Origin: DATFKA01 sp042095835
GTDB taxonomy: Bacteria; Bacteroidota; Bacteroidia; Chitinophagales; Saprospiraceae
DNA: 64,000 nucleotides
Reading direction: 5' to 3'
Assembly: GCA_042095835.1 (NCBI GenBank)
Contig: JBELML010000019.1
Coordinates: 1 to 64,000 of the forward strand
Shown here: positions 28,010-37,013 of the stretch, piece by piece
Position numbering within the stretch: the first letter of the stretch is position 1
Layout: each line of letters opens with the position of its first letter
Notes under the pieces: model-generated
Seen by the model: the letters and a program-made list of their open reading frames with translations, nothing else
What the model was told of the DNA's origin: nothing
Databases searched by the model: none
Program-made: the position numbers and the translations under genes

Positions 28010-29095
28010 TTAAAGTTGAGATAATGCTGCAATTAATGCTTCGTTGGCCGGGCGCTGGCCGATACTAATCCGTACTTTCCCAGGTGCTCCAAAACTCGTC
28101 ACCGGTCGTACCATGATTCCTTTTTCATACAAATACTGGACAAGCGCTTCCTCTCCAATGGGTGGATCAATCAAAAAGAAATTACTCTGGCTAGGCGTAA
28201 ATGCGATGCCTAAACGCCTAAAATGGGTGCTCAGGTATTCCCTTTCTGCCTTAACTAAATCTACCGTTTGATTGATAAATTCCTGGTCTCCAAGTGCCGC
28301 AATAGCCGCTGCCAAATTGAGTTTAGGAATCATAAAAGGTTTACAAATCTGCCGAACATACTCCGCAATTTCAAGCGTAGTATAGGCATAGCCGATACGT
28401 AAGGCGGCTAAACCATAGGTCTTCGAGAAACTATTTAGCCCCACTACAGGGTAGCCTTTTTTGACATACGCTAATGCAGTTGTATAATCTGGCGCATCCG
28501 CAAAGTGACGATAAACTTCGTCGTAGATGACCAATATATTTTTAGGCAGCTGGTCCAAAAGTGAATCTACTTGTGCTTTAGGCAAATAGGTGCCCGTTGG
28601 ATTATTAGGACTTGTGAGAAAAAGAATTCGGGTACGTTCCGTTATGGCATTTAAAATGCCTTTTACATCCAATTCATAGGTCTTTTCTTTTAGCGGTACA
28701 TCGATCACCTTGGCACCCATCCATAGAGAAAAAGTATTGTATGGGATAAAACAGGGATTGGAAAGGATGACTTCATCGCCCGGCCTAATAAAGGCTCGGA
28801 TAAATAAGTCCATCACCTCAGATCCTGCATTGGCAGTAATAAATTGGCGAGGATCAATGTCCTGATTAAAATCTAAAGCAAGGGCCTCGCGTAGGCGAGC
28901 GTCTGTATTGTCTGGGTAGATATGTAGATCATTGAGCGCTGCTTTAATAGCCGCCATAGCTTTGGGGGAGGCCCCAATCGGATTCTCATTAGAAGAGAGT
29001 TTGTAATAGCGGCGATCACCTTGTGCCTTTTTGCCGCCCTTGTATTTTCCTTTTACACTCAAGTAAGACTTGAAATGATCTTTAATGTCTGTCAT
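28010..29095 (-). CDS. HisC-like PLP-dependent aminotransferase
   Basis: Class I/II aminotransferase of 361 residues, closest in pattern to histidinol-phosphate aminotransferases. The PLP lysine is K225 in SFSKTYGLAALRIGY; YDEVY (about 191-195) holds the cofactor Asp/Tyr; SPNNPTGT (162-169) and a C-terminal VRISIG Arg segment are present. It is not in a his operon: it is cotranscribed with the downstream flavin oxidase, so an aromatic or other amino acid substrate is possible. It starts with a charged leader before the usual SSNENPIG motif. Confidence 0.85.
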   Translation of the reverse strand: MTDIKDHFKSYLSVKGKYKGGKKAQGDRRYYKLSSNENPIGASPKAMAAIKAALNDLHIYPDNTDARLREALALDFNQDIDPRQFITANAGSEVMDLFIRAFIRPGDEVILSNPCFIPYNTFSLWMGAKVIDVPLKEKTYELDVKGILNAITERTRILFLTSPNNPTGTYLPKAQVDSLLDQLPKNILVIYDEVYRHFADAPDYTTALAYVKKGYPVVGLNSFSKTYGLAALRIGYAYTTLEIAEYVRQICKPFMIPKLNLAAAIAALGDQEFINQTVDLVKAEREYLSTHFRRLGIAFTPSQSNFFLIDPPIGEEALVQYLYEKGIMVRPVTSFGAPGKVRISIGQRPANEALIAALSQL

Positions 29096-29117
29096 GGTTC
29101 CTTATTCGGTTAGAAAA

Positions 29118-29125
29118 CAAAGATA
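29118..29125 (-). promoter_or_regulatory. candidate -7 element of the aminotransferase-oxidase operon
   Basis: Minus strand TATCTTTG matches TAnnTTTG, 22 bases before the ATG at 29095. No clear -33 TTTG. Confidence 0.4.
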
Positions 29126-29209
29126 GGGAAATAGAAAAGGAAAGCAGAAGGTTTGACAAAGGTGAAGCGCCTCAAGAAAGGGGCAACTTCACAAAAAAGG
29201 ATGATAAAA

Positions 29210-31018
29210 TTATTTCTTTTGCTGATTGATGAGTGCAAGTGTGTAGCCTAATTCAGTATCTATTCCTTTACAAATATCTTCTTGATTGCGTTTGACTTCA
29301 TGATCTGGACGTACGCCATGATTCGGCACCTTGCCATTTGTAAAGCCACCCATTACTGGGAAATCGACTTCTATACCAGACTTAGGTAGGCGCAGGAAAA
29401 GGATTTGTCCGCCATTGATATCTCTCAGATTACCTCCGGTTTCTTGACCGATGATTTTGCCCAAACCTTTCATTCGAAAATCGGCTGCTAGGTAAAAAGA
29501 AAGAGATTGATTGATCGAACTCGTCAACAAATAAAGATTACCTTCATAAATCACTTTTTTGCTTTTCTGCTTAGGCTCCTTAAAGTCTTCTTCAAATATA
29601 TAATAAAGCACTCCCTGTTCGCTATCTTTTTCTTGACGATCTGGTTGAAGATCGAAATACCAAGGATTATCTCCCCAAGTTTGTACGTAGTTCTTGAGTT
29701 GAGTAGGAAATTGTAAGTACCGTGTTTTTCCTACCCGATTGGCACTTATCTGCGCTTTATATTTAGCTTGAAAATAGGTAAATAGTTCCAGCTTGATCTC
29801 ATCATTGCCGCCACTATTTTCTCTGAGGTCCAGAATGAGATGCTCGATATTTTCTTCCTGGATCTTTTGGAAGATTTTGGCGAACCAGGCTTTATAATCC
29901 AACTCCAAACCTCCAAACCCAAAAAGAGCAAAAGAATTAAGGGTCAATACCCCAATGCGATCATCTTTTATCTCAAAACTCCAAAGATCATCTGCTTTCC
30001 GCGGAAAACCGGGATAACGCTGATAAAGCTGTTCGATCCGTTCTTCCAGCGTTTGCGCTTCTACCGTAATAGCTGTTGCCGCTTCACCAAAAGCTTGTAC
30101 TTCCAATTGAAGCTGGCGCTCTTCAAATGGGAAAACCAATGGAAATAATACATCAAATGGATGGTATTCAAACTCGTAGGCCGCTACTTCTGACATGCGT
30201 ACTCTAGTTTGGTCGGTAGCGCCATCTGCTGGAACCAGTTGGCTGATCTTGGCTAAGATTTCTGAAGCAGGAACCCCATTGATTTTGTTTATGGTTGCTC
30301 CAATTGGGAGTACACCTTGAGGCGTCGCATCATGGGTGACAATCATTTTATCATCGACCCAAGTAAAGGAAAATGGCAACTTATTGGCTTGTCGATGAAT
30401 GATCGAGTTGATCAATGGACTTTGATTATAAAACCCAACCATGGTATGGCCACATTGCAAAGCGGCGGTTACTTTAGTCATTGCCAAGTAAGCTTCCTGA
30501 TGCGTTCGGTCTTCCTGAAAGTATTGATGAAGCTCATCTAGTATTTGCTGAATTTCTTGGGTTGTATTGTATCTGTAAGTACCAGGATGCACTTTTAGAA
30601 CCATTTCCTCGATCAAGGCATAATCTTCGAGGAGGTCTTGACTGGAAATTTTACCGAGTTGGCTAATATCAAAAAGCTGTTCTTTATTCCATGTATTATT
30701 ACTGATTTGTTGCTCATCGGCTCGGAAGACAAGTAGGCGATTGGGCGTCTTTTCCCATTCTACTTCCTTTGTTCCTGTTGAAAGGACAAACTTAAACTCT
30801 AGTTTTTCGATACTTAGAGGAAAATCGATTTCGACAGTATATTGATTTCCTACTTTTTTCATCGCTAAGGTCTGATCCCAACTTAAAGGTGTTTGGTCCC
30901 CTCTAATGCCTACTTCTTGGTTATCTGGAATACTATCGACAAAGAAGGCAACGCTATGCTGAGCAACTAGAGTGAAAGAAAGAAAAAGTAAACAACAGGT
31001 GATTCGTACGGTGCGCAT
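29210..31018 (-). CDS. S41-type peptidase with N-terminal CBM-like domain
   Basis: Exported protein of 602 residues. A signal peptide (about 1-19) precedes a beta-sandwich of about 100 residues resembling a starch/glycogen-binding (CBM20/48-like) domain: VAFFVDSIPDNQEVGIRGD and KLEFKFVLSTG. Then comes a helical linker with a PDZ-like region (GATINKINGVPASEIL) and a C-terminal tail-specific-protease fold: HLILDLRENSGGNDEI, the putative nucleophile region LLTSSINQSLSF, and GQETGG. S41 enzymes use a Ser/Lys pair; the Ser is plausible but the Lys is not clear to me, so activity is uncertain. Single gene. Confidence 0.8.
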   Translation of the reverse strand: MRTVRITCCLLFLSFTLVAQHSVAFFVDSIPDNQEVGIRGDQTPLSWDQTLAMKKVGNQYTVEIDFPLSIEKLEFKFVLSTGTKEVEWEKTPNRLLVFRADEQQISNNTWNKEQLFDISQLGKISSQDLLEDYALIEEMVLKVHPGTYRYNTTQEIQQILDELHQYFQEDRTHQEAYLAMTKVTAALQCGHTMVGFYNQSPLINSIIHRQANKLPFSFTWVDDKMIVTHDATPQGVLPIGATINKINGVPASEILAKISQLVPADGATDQTRVRMSEVAAYEFEYHPFDVLFPLVFPFEERQLQLEVQAFGEAATAITVEAQTLEERIEQLYQRYPGFPRKADDLWSFEIKDDRIGVLTLNSFALFGFGGLELDYKAWFAKIFQKIQEENIEHLILDLRENSGGNDEIKLELFTYFQAKYKAQISANRVGKTRYLQFPTQLKNYVQTWGDNPWYFDLQPDRQEKDSEQGVLYYIFEEDFKEPKQKSKKVIYEGNLYLLTSSINQSLSFYLAADFRMKGLGKIIGQETGGNLRDINGGQILFLRLPKSGIEVDFPVMGGFTNGKVPNHGVRPDHEVKRNQEDICKGIDTELGYTLALINQQKK

Positions 31019-31233
31019 ATCTTTTTTATTACAAAGAAAGCGGATATCGTTTGTTCAACCGCTTCAGATCAGTCTGACTATGTTCCAATTTATAATATGA
31101 GACCTCTTTTCAGCTCCCAAATGGGACTTTGAGCCAAAATGACAAATCATTGAACCAAAGCACAAAGGGGAGCAGGCTATTTTCAAGCACTTTTGTAACA
31201 GATCGAATATTAACCATCTAAGTGAAAAAAAGA

Positions 31234-31842
31234 ATGAGAATGAAAACTAAAATTAAAATGAAGAGTATTTTTTTGAGTGTTATTGCTTTAATTGGCCTAC
31301 AAAGCCTTTACGGTCAAAACCAGAAAAAAGTGCAGAACTTTAAGGTTTCGCACATTATTAATGCCCCAGCAGATAAAGTATGGGCAGTCGTCGGAGAAGA
31401 TTATGGTGCCATTGCCAACTCTCATCCAAAAATCGTGAGCTCGGATTATATCAACGGCAGTCTAAAATCTGGCGAAGGGGCACAAAGAGTCTGCCACTTT
31501 AACGAAAAAGGAACCCGTTTTCTAAAAGAAAAACAGGTTAATTACAATCCTGAGGAGCGTACCTTTAAAAATCAGGTTTTCCAAGCCGGAAAATTTCCAG
31601 TTGACCCTGAATTGACCTATGCGGTTTACAAAGTAGAAGCTATTGATGCCCAGACTTCGCGCTTCGTTTTTAATATGACTTATCGGACTAAACCCGCTTT
31701 TATGGGAGGTATGATGAAGGGCCAATTCAAAAAACTTGTCAAAGACTATGCTATTGCGGTTGAGCACCATGTCAAAACAGGTGAAAATGTCAACAAAGAC
31801 AATTTCAAGGCCGTCAAGAAACAGTATACCGCTACACGATAA
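31234..31842 (+). CDS. SRPBCC (polyketide cyclase/START-like) family exported protein
   Basis: About 202 residues. A Lys-rich N-terminus and signal peptide (MKSIFLSVIALIGLQSLYGQ) precede an SRPBCC-type helix-grip domain: VSHIINAPADKVWAVVGEDYG is the usual opening, and the long C-terminal helix (GQFKKLVKDYAIAVEHHV) closes it. Such domains bind hydrophobic ligands; no ligand can be named. Several starts are possible (GTG 31222, ATG 31234, 31240, 31258); the signal peptide begins effectively at 31258. Followed by a good terminator, so a monocistronic unit. Confidence 0.82.
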   Translation: MRMKTKIKMKSIFLSVIALIGLQSLYGQNQKKVQNFKVSHIINAPADKVWAVVGEDYGAIANSHPKIVSSDYINGSLKSGEGAQRVCHFNEKGTRFLKEKQVNYNPEERTFKNQVFQAGKFPVDPELTYAVYKVEAIDAQTSRFVFNMTYRTKPAFMGGMMKGQFKKLVKDYAIAVEHHVKTGENVNKDNFKAVKKQYTATR

Positions 31843-31964
31843 TATCCTTCCCTAAGCTACCATTTATAAAACGGTACCTACAAGAGAATCATAAAGATGT
31901 ATATCCAATCACGTGCTGTGAGCAATCCTAATTAGTGATTCGATCAGTACCAACTATTTGTAAA

Positions 31965-32005
31965 GGAGGCTGTACTTTAAATGTAAAGTGCAAGCCTCTT
32001 TTTTT
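31965..32005 (+). terminator. rho-independent terminator of the SRPBCC gene
   Basis: GAGGC (31966-31970) pairs with GCCTC (31994-31998) and ACTTTA (31974-31979) with TAAAGT (31984-31989), followed by seven T residues. It lies about 120 bases after the stop codon. Confidence 0.75.
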
Positions 32006-32009
32006 GTAA

Positions 32010-32222
32010 TTACACAAGGTCGTTAAGGTCACGCTCGAAATAGAGGTAGAAGTAGACCGCCGCCCCAAAATCAGTAGCATCAGTGGAGACTAGGCGCCAA
32101 CCTTGTGGAGCCAGCTCATCCAATTTGGCCTGAATATCTTTAGAGGAATCTTTGACGATGTGGTATTTATCTGTAGTCAATTTGCTGTAGTAAATCAGTG
32201 TTTCTAAGTGGTATTCTTTCAT
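32010..32222 (-). CDS. DUF4177-like small protein
   Basis: Protein of 70 residues starting at the ATG at 32222 (MKEYHLETLIYYSK). The frame opens at 32306, but that start would overlap the upstream gene. The pattern, an N-terminal strand, a helix (SSKDIQAKLDELAPQ) and GWRLVST followed by a strand, is that of DUF4177-like proteins, whose function is unknown. It is the last gene of a three-gene cluster with the 2H phosphoesterase and serine hydrolase, 32 bases after the former. Confidence 0.65.
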   Translation of the reverse strand: MKEYHLETLIYYSKLTTDKYHIVKDSSKDIQAKLDELAPQGWRLVSTDATDFGAAVYFYLYFERDLNDLV

Positions 32223-32254
32223 CCGTTGATTTTTTAACTTTTGGAAAATACTTA

Positions 32255-32935
32255 TTAAAGTTCGATTTTTTTTATCAGGCGTACTTTTTGAGGTTGATGA
32301 TACCAATCATTGATGACCAACTCCACTTGGCCTATGCTAGCAGTACCAAAAACAGCTGATCGATAATGCTCTATCAGCTCTAAATAAGTTGACAATTGCT
32401 GCACAGGTTGTTTGAACCGCACCAGTGTGACATGAGCTGTGCTTAAGGTGTACCTTTTATCAATTGAGCTTTCCAAAGATGATCTTCGAAAAGTAGAACG
32501 CAAACAATCTCGAAGTGTTGTAAGCTCCTCGTTTTCTGGAAAACCTTGTAACAAAATTGCCGAAGGCGAGCAGCTAAGCCCTCTAAAGTTGATCTTGAAA
32601 GGACTACAACGTTCTAAGCAAGGCTGTATGGTCTGAACATACTCGTGGAAATCAATCCTCTGCGGATCGAAGCCCGCATAACAGGATATAATCGATAGGA
32701 TTGTAAGGTGTAAATTGTGCTCGTGATAGTAGTATTGGTTGGCATCAATAGCTCGCAGCTGATCTAGAAAGTGTTGAACCTCTTGCACAAGACTTGGAGC
32801 CAACCTCAGTAGCAATGTCAGCCCCAGCCTTGTATCTGATGGATCATCAATAAAATGATCGACCGTGAAATTATTTCTTCGAATTTGGGGCAAGCTTGCC
32901 CGATATAATTCATCGTAGTGTTGCGCGAGATTCAA
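32255..32935 (-). CDS. 2H phosphoesterase / 2'-5' RNA ligase-like protein
   Basis: 226 residues from a TTG start at 32935. Two H-x-T motifs, HLT at 76-78 and HVT at 168-170, define the 2H phosphoesterase superfamily, which acts on 2'-5' or 2',3'-cyclic nucleotide bonds. The frame runs open to an ATG at 33001, but that start would overlap the serine-hydrolase gene by 50 bases and add a Lys/Arg-rich stretch. Starting at TTG gives MNLAQHYDELYRASLP, which resembles family N-termini, and leaves a normal 16-base gap. Substrate unknown. Confidence 0.8.
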   Translation of the reverse strand: MNLAQHYDELYRASLPQIRRNNFTVDHFIDDPSDTRLGLTLLLRLAPSLVQEVQHFLDQLRAIDANQYYYHEHNLHLTILSIISCYAGFDPQRIDFHEYVQTIQPCLERCSPFKINFRGLSCSPSAILLQGFPENEELTTLRDCLRSTFRRSSLESSIDKRYTLSTAHVTLVRFKQPVQQLSTYLELIEHYRSAVFGTASIGQVELVINDWYHQPQKVRLIKKIEL

Positions 32936-32951
32936 TCTTTTTATGGTGAAG

Positions 32952-33992
32952 TTAAAGCCTCGACAAAATTTCTCCTCCTTTCTGGCCGAAAACTTTTCCA
33001 ATCATCTGCATCACAAGTACTCGCCCCTGGTCACTGTTTGTCATCACGACAAGTCCTTCTTTTGTTTTGGGAAAGAGTAGTAAAATAGCATTGACTCCAG
33101 GATTGCTCCCAGCATTTAATAAAGCATACTCGTCATTCGCCAAATCTTCGAAAACGATCCAACCCAAACCAAAGTTGACCCCTGGTTTAGCCTGAGACTG
33201 TGGCCGAATCATGTCTTCATATGCCTTGGCTCCGCTTTGGATTTTATTCATTGTATAGATGCCAAATTGACACAAGTCTTCGACCGTAGTGAGCATTCCA
33301 TCAGAAGCAAAAGCGACTTCTCTTTTCTTATAGGGATAAGCTTCGCCTAGTGCCTTGTGTGGAATAGCGACAAGGTTGGAATCAATCTTGTCTTGCCAGA
33401 TGAGCGTACTAGCTTGCATGTCAAGAGGATCAAAAATCAAAGAATCAACTAATTGCTGGAAAGAGGTTTGAAATTTAGCTTCCAGTGCCTTTCTCAGATA
33501 TTCAAACCCTTCTCCTGAATAACCAAACTGCGTCCCTGGAGGATGATCAAAAGTAAGTTTTCCAGATTCGTGCATCCAACGCCAATTGACAAAACCAGTC
33601 TGATGGCTAAGTACATGACGAGTACTCAATAATTGGTGTAAAGTATCATCAGCTACCTCAGGATCAATCCAATAATGGTATAAAGGTTCGTCCATATCCC
33701 AATCGCCATTTTGCACCAGCCGGAGCGTCGACATGGTACTAATACTTTTAGTAATCGAAGCGACTTCAAACCAAGTAGATTCAGAGATGGGAGCTTGCGA
33801 TCTGAAATTTCCCAAGGTCTGTATTTCACTGATTTTGCCATCTGAGATGAGGCCTATTCCGACCGCGGGGATACCAAGGCTAGACATTTGGCTCAAGATA
33901 GAATCCTTGTAAGGTAGCTTAGCATCTTGGGCTACTAATGTAGAAAGTGTAAAAAAAGATAAGCAAAAGGTAATCGTCAAAAACTGTTTCAT
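32952..33992 (-). CDS. class C beta-lactamase-fold serine hydrolase
   Basis: Exported penicillin-binding-protein-like hydrolase of 346 residues with a signal peptide (about 1-21, ending LVAQ). The SxxK motif SITK is at 79-82 (nucleophile S79, K82). The usual YxN motif is replaced by YSG at 158-160, so substrate specificity may differ. A C-terminal VVMTNSDQG stands where the HxG/KTG strand is found. Such proteins are esterases or D-aminopeptidases more often than true beta-lactamases. First gene of a three-gene cluster. Confidence 0.85.
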   Translation of the reverse strand: MKQFLTITFCLSFFTLSTLVAQDAKLPYKDSILSQMSSLGIPAVGIGLISDGKISEIQTLGNFRSQAPISESTWFEVASITKSISTMSTLRLVQNGDWDMDEPLYHYWIDPEVADDTLHQLLSTRHVLSHQTGFVNWRWMHESGKLTFDHPPGTQFGYSGEGFEYLRKALEAKFQTSFQQLVDSLIFDPLDMQASTLIWQDKIDSNLVAIPHKALGEAYPYKKREVAFASDGMLTTVEDLCQFGIYTMNKIQSGAKAYEDMIRPQSQAKPGVNFGLGWIVFEDLANDEYALLNAGSNPGVNAILLLFPKTKEGLVVMTNSDQGRVLVMQMIGKVFGQKGGEILSRL

Positions 33993-34084
33993 AAATGTTG
34001 CTTTGAAAGATCTAGAAAATGGGAGAAATGCCCTTTTTATCTTTCCAAGTGCGCACAGCTATGACGCAGGTTTTTTGACCAAGG

Positions 34085-36304
34085 TTACTCTTCCATTACT
34101 TTTCCGATCAAAGCTTTTACAGGATTATACCGCTTGACTACGATCACCGTTTTATTGACTTTTTTGGCTATAGCCTCAGGTATATTACCGAATAAGATTT
34201 GTGGATAACTACTCTGGCCCGCAGCACCAATCATTACTGCATCATAGTTTTCTGCGGCAGTGGCAATACCATCTACGATATCATTGTGCTCAATAAGCTG
34301 ACTTTGCAAATCGATATCATGATCGCTGCGTAGCCTTTTCAAGCTAGCTGCCAAATTATCCCTGCTTTGGTGGATACTTTTTTCGTCAGCGGCCTCATCT
34401 ATCACTTGACAAGCCGTAAGAACGCCTTCATTGGCATGGATGAGGGCATGGGCGTATTGCTCAGCAGCCTGAGCGTGCTCCCCACCAGCAGTAGGAAGGA
34501 GGAGTTTTTTAATAGGTTGGTCACCGACGATCTTGACCATCATGATATCTGTTTGTGCATGACGAATGACGGTATCTGTGATATTGCCCAGGATACGCTG
34601 TTGGCTCGTCGTATTGCCTTTCCAACCAAGTACAGTGAGGTTGCAATGGTGCTGGCGAGAAGTCTCTAGAATCGCTCTTGCAACATTATAGCCCACCCGA
34701 ATCAAGGCATGTGCAGGTACACCTAATTGCTCCGCTTCTTTTCTGATTTGATTGAGAAATATTTGCTCCTTTTCCAGCATATTATCATCATAGCTGGTAA
34801 GCGGCATTTGAGTAGGTACTTTTACGACCTTCAAAAGGAGAAGCTCTCCCTTACGTTCTTTGGCAATAGCTGCCGCAATACGGATCAGATTATCTACATT
34901 ATTAGGATTGGCAATCGGAACGAGTACTCTGAATTTATCTTTGTCAAAATTACTACGGCCTCGACTATGCGCAATATGAGAGGCTGTACCTGGGATAGCC
35001 GCTTCTGGTCCTTGGCTACCTTTCCAGGTAAAAAAGCCCAACATACCCAAAGCCAGGGTACCCAAAGCCAAAAACAAGGGTAAAGGATGGGGGAAAATAA
35101 GGTAAATCAAATAAGCATTGGCCAAAATACCTAAGATGGGCAGCAAGGGAACTAAAGGCACCTTAAATGGGCGCTCAATATCGGGGTATTTTTTGCGATG
35201 AATGATCAAAGCTAAATTGACCAGGATCAAGGCAATCAGCAGTACCGTATTAGCAAAATACGACAGGTCTTCTAGTCCCAGCGTAAGCGTGAATACCAAT
35301 ATAGTGCCTCCAATAAGAAAAACGGCTACGATAGGTGTGCGGGTACGTGTATTGATACTACCTAGCTCCGTAGGTAAGTGCCCAAGTTGGCTCATAGATA
35401 GTACTACCCTTGATCCTGCCATGATGGAGGCATTAGAGGCTGATACCATCGAAAATATAGCTCCACCAATGATGACATAACCACCAAAACTCCCTAGAAA
35501 TTTTTGGGCGGCAGCTCCCATAGCAGCCTCGTTGTACTCCGTCAATCCAGCGAATAAAATAACAATCACCACTGCCGTGTAGAGCAAGGTCACCAGCCCC
35601 ATCGAGATAAAAATAGCTCGGGGAATATTTTTAACGGGATCTTTTACCTCGCCTGCTGAGGCAGCAATAGCTGAAAACCCAAAAAAGGTAATAAAGACCA
35701 TTGCCGCAGTTGCGCCGATTTGTACGATATCTGTATTGAAGCGATTGACAATCTCCTCTGGTTCTACAAACTGAAGTCCGCCGAAAATAAACCAAATCAA
35801 AAGAACCACCTTGGCGGCTGTGACGATGACCTGGAATTTTCCACTCTCCTCTGTACCTTTTATATTCAAAAGGGTGAGGGCTATCAGGAACACAATCCCC
35901 GATAAAGCTTCAATCGGACTGTGCCAGATGAATTCATTAAAATAGGTGGAAAGGCTAGCAATATAAAACGCACAAGAAGAGGTATATCCCAAGATCAAGG
36001 CCCAACCCACAAAATAAGCCAAAGGCCCTGGATAGGTTTTTCTTGCATAGAGATATCCCTCACCAGTACGTGGATAAATAGATACAAATTCACAATAGGT
36101 GAGTGCGGTGAAGCTGGCTACTGTAGCGGCCAATAAAAAGGAGACAATAGCTGCCGAGCCGACGTTGCGAATGGCCAGACCTGACAGGGTAAATATACCT
36201 GCGGCAATCATAGTGCCGACGCCAATGGCCAAGGCGGTAGTTAAGCCCAAATCTCGGCTCAATTCTGTTTCTACTCCAGTGCCCTGATGTTGATTATTCT
36301 CCAT
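34085..36304 (-). CDS. amino acid permease fused to two universal stress protein domains
   Basis: 739 residues. The N-terminal part is an APC-superfamily transporter with about 12 helices: GLTTALAIGVGTMIAAGIFTLSG is the typical first helix with its GxG(T)MIGAGIF-like motif, and GFSAIAASAGEVKDPVKNIPRA is the helix 6-7 consensus. After a short linker (about 440-455) two USP domains follow in tandem: one starting FRVLVPIANPNNVDNLIRIA with ILGNITDTVIRHAQTDIMMV, and one ending LFGNIPEAIAKKVNKTVIVV. The second has the usual nucleotide-loop-like G-x2-G-x9-G(S/T) region in altered form. USP domains may sense ATP or stress and gate transport; this is inference. Monocistronic. Confidence 0.9.
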   Translation of the reverse strand: MENNQHQGTGVETELSRDLGLTTALAIGVGTMIAAGIFTLSGLAIRNVGSAAIVSFLLAATVASFTALTYCEFVSIYPRTGEGYLYARKTYPGPLAYFVGWALILGYTSSCAFYIASLSTYFNEFIWHSPIEALSGIVFLIALTLLNIKGTEESGKFQVIVTAAKVVLLIWFIFGGLQFVEPEEIVNRFNTDIVQIGATAAMVFITFFGFSAIAASAGEVKDPVKNIPRAIFISMGLVTLLYTAVVIVILFAGLTEYNEAAMGAAAQKFLGSFGGYVIIGGAIFSMVSASNASIMAGSRVVLSMSQLGHLPTELGSINTRTRTPIVAVFLIGGTILVFTLTLGLEDLSYFANTVLLIALILVNLALIIHRKKYPDIERPFKVPLVPLLPILGILANAYLIYLIFPHPLPLFLALGTLALGMLGFFTWKGSQGPEAAIPGTASHIAHSRGRSNFDKDKFRVLVPIANPNNVDNLIRIAAAIAKERKGELLLLKVVKVPTQMPLTSYDDNMLEKEQIFLNQIRKEAEQLGVPAHALIRVGYNVARAILETSRQHHCNLTVLGWKGNTTSQQRILGNITDTVIRHAQTDIMMVKIVGDQPIKKLLLPTAGGEHAQAAEQYAHALIHANEGVLTACQVIDEAADEKSIHQSRDNLAASLKRLRSDHDIDLQSQLIEHNDIVDGIATAAENYDAVMIGAAGQSSYPQILFGNIPEAIAKKVNKTVIVVKRYNPVKALIGKVMEE

Positions 36305-36578
36305 AAGATGTTGTCGATTTGCTAGCCTCTAATTGATATTGGGCGTAAATTTACCCATTCGTTTATTTTAATTGCAAAATGATACGCTCTTTTTGCTGGA
36401 CAAGGCTCGGTATCAAGAGATTTGGTCTGCCGATACATCTATACTTTTTTGCAATTCATCGAAAAAGTAGCGAATAAAGATGGCTGAAAAAAATGTCGTG
36501 CCACACCTGGAGTGATTTTAGCGTTTTATGAATAGTTAAGCCTATTTCTAAAAGCTATGTAACCTGAAACGAGAAAGC
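36305..36578. other. intergenic region, no gene seen
   Basis: Divergent promoters for the permease and the small lipoprotein gene should lie here. An A/T-only inverted pair (36443-36449 with 36462-36468) is visible, but no clear promoter consensus, RNA or repeat. Confidence 0.5.
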
Positions 36579-36974
36579 ATGAAGCATGATTTACTAAAAC
36601 TATTTATTCTTTTTGGTTTGACCTTGACCCTACTCAATCAGTGTCAGCAAGACGATCCAGATCGATTCACCTATCATATTGAGGCCATCGATGGCTGTAC
36701 TTTTTTAAGTAAAATTGATAGTGATAGCTACGGCAAGGTCTATATTTTAGAGAATGGACTTGAGGTATACCTCAATTTGGAGCAAAATAAAGCTCATATC
36801 TTCAATCCTGTTCCTGGAAAAGTCAATAAAATGGAAATGGGTATTTCTAACGAAGTCCTCTATTATCTAGAGCAGCATGGCCTCGCTAAAACACTACAGC
36901 ACCTCAAAAGTGTACAGAAAGATTTAGAAGCTTATCGAAGTCGGCAGTGTTCTAATCAGGCTCCGACCACTTAA
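36579..36974 (+). CDS. hypothetical small putative lipoprotein
   Basis: 131 residues with a hydrophobic N-terminus (LLKLFILFGLTLTLLNQC) followed by CQQDDPD. A Cys after the hydrophobic run, with acidic residues just behind it, fits Bacteroidota surface lipoproteins, but Gln at -1 is unusual for a lipobox. The mature part has no domain I recognise; the C-terminus is a probable amphipathic helix (LAKTLQHLKSVQKDLEAYRS) ending with a Cys. A candidate small RNA follows on the same strand. Confidence 0.65.
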   Translation: MKHDLLKLFILFGLTLTLLNQCQQDDPDRFTYHIEAIDGCTFLSKIDSDSYGKVYILENGLEVYLNLEQNKAHIFNPVPGKVNKMEMGISNEVLYYLEQHGLAKTLQHLKSVQKDLEAYRSRQCSNQAPTT

Positions 36975-37013
36975 ATTAATAACAAACATCAAAAACAATT
37001 GAGAAATATTCAA

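Noticed and set aside
29162..29192. GTGAAG/CTTCAC hairpin just past the S41-type gene
   Set aside because: Only a short pyrimidine run follows on the minus strand, so not called a terminator.
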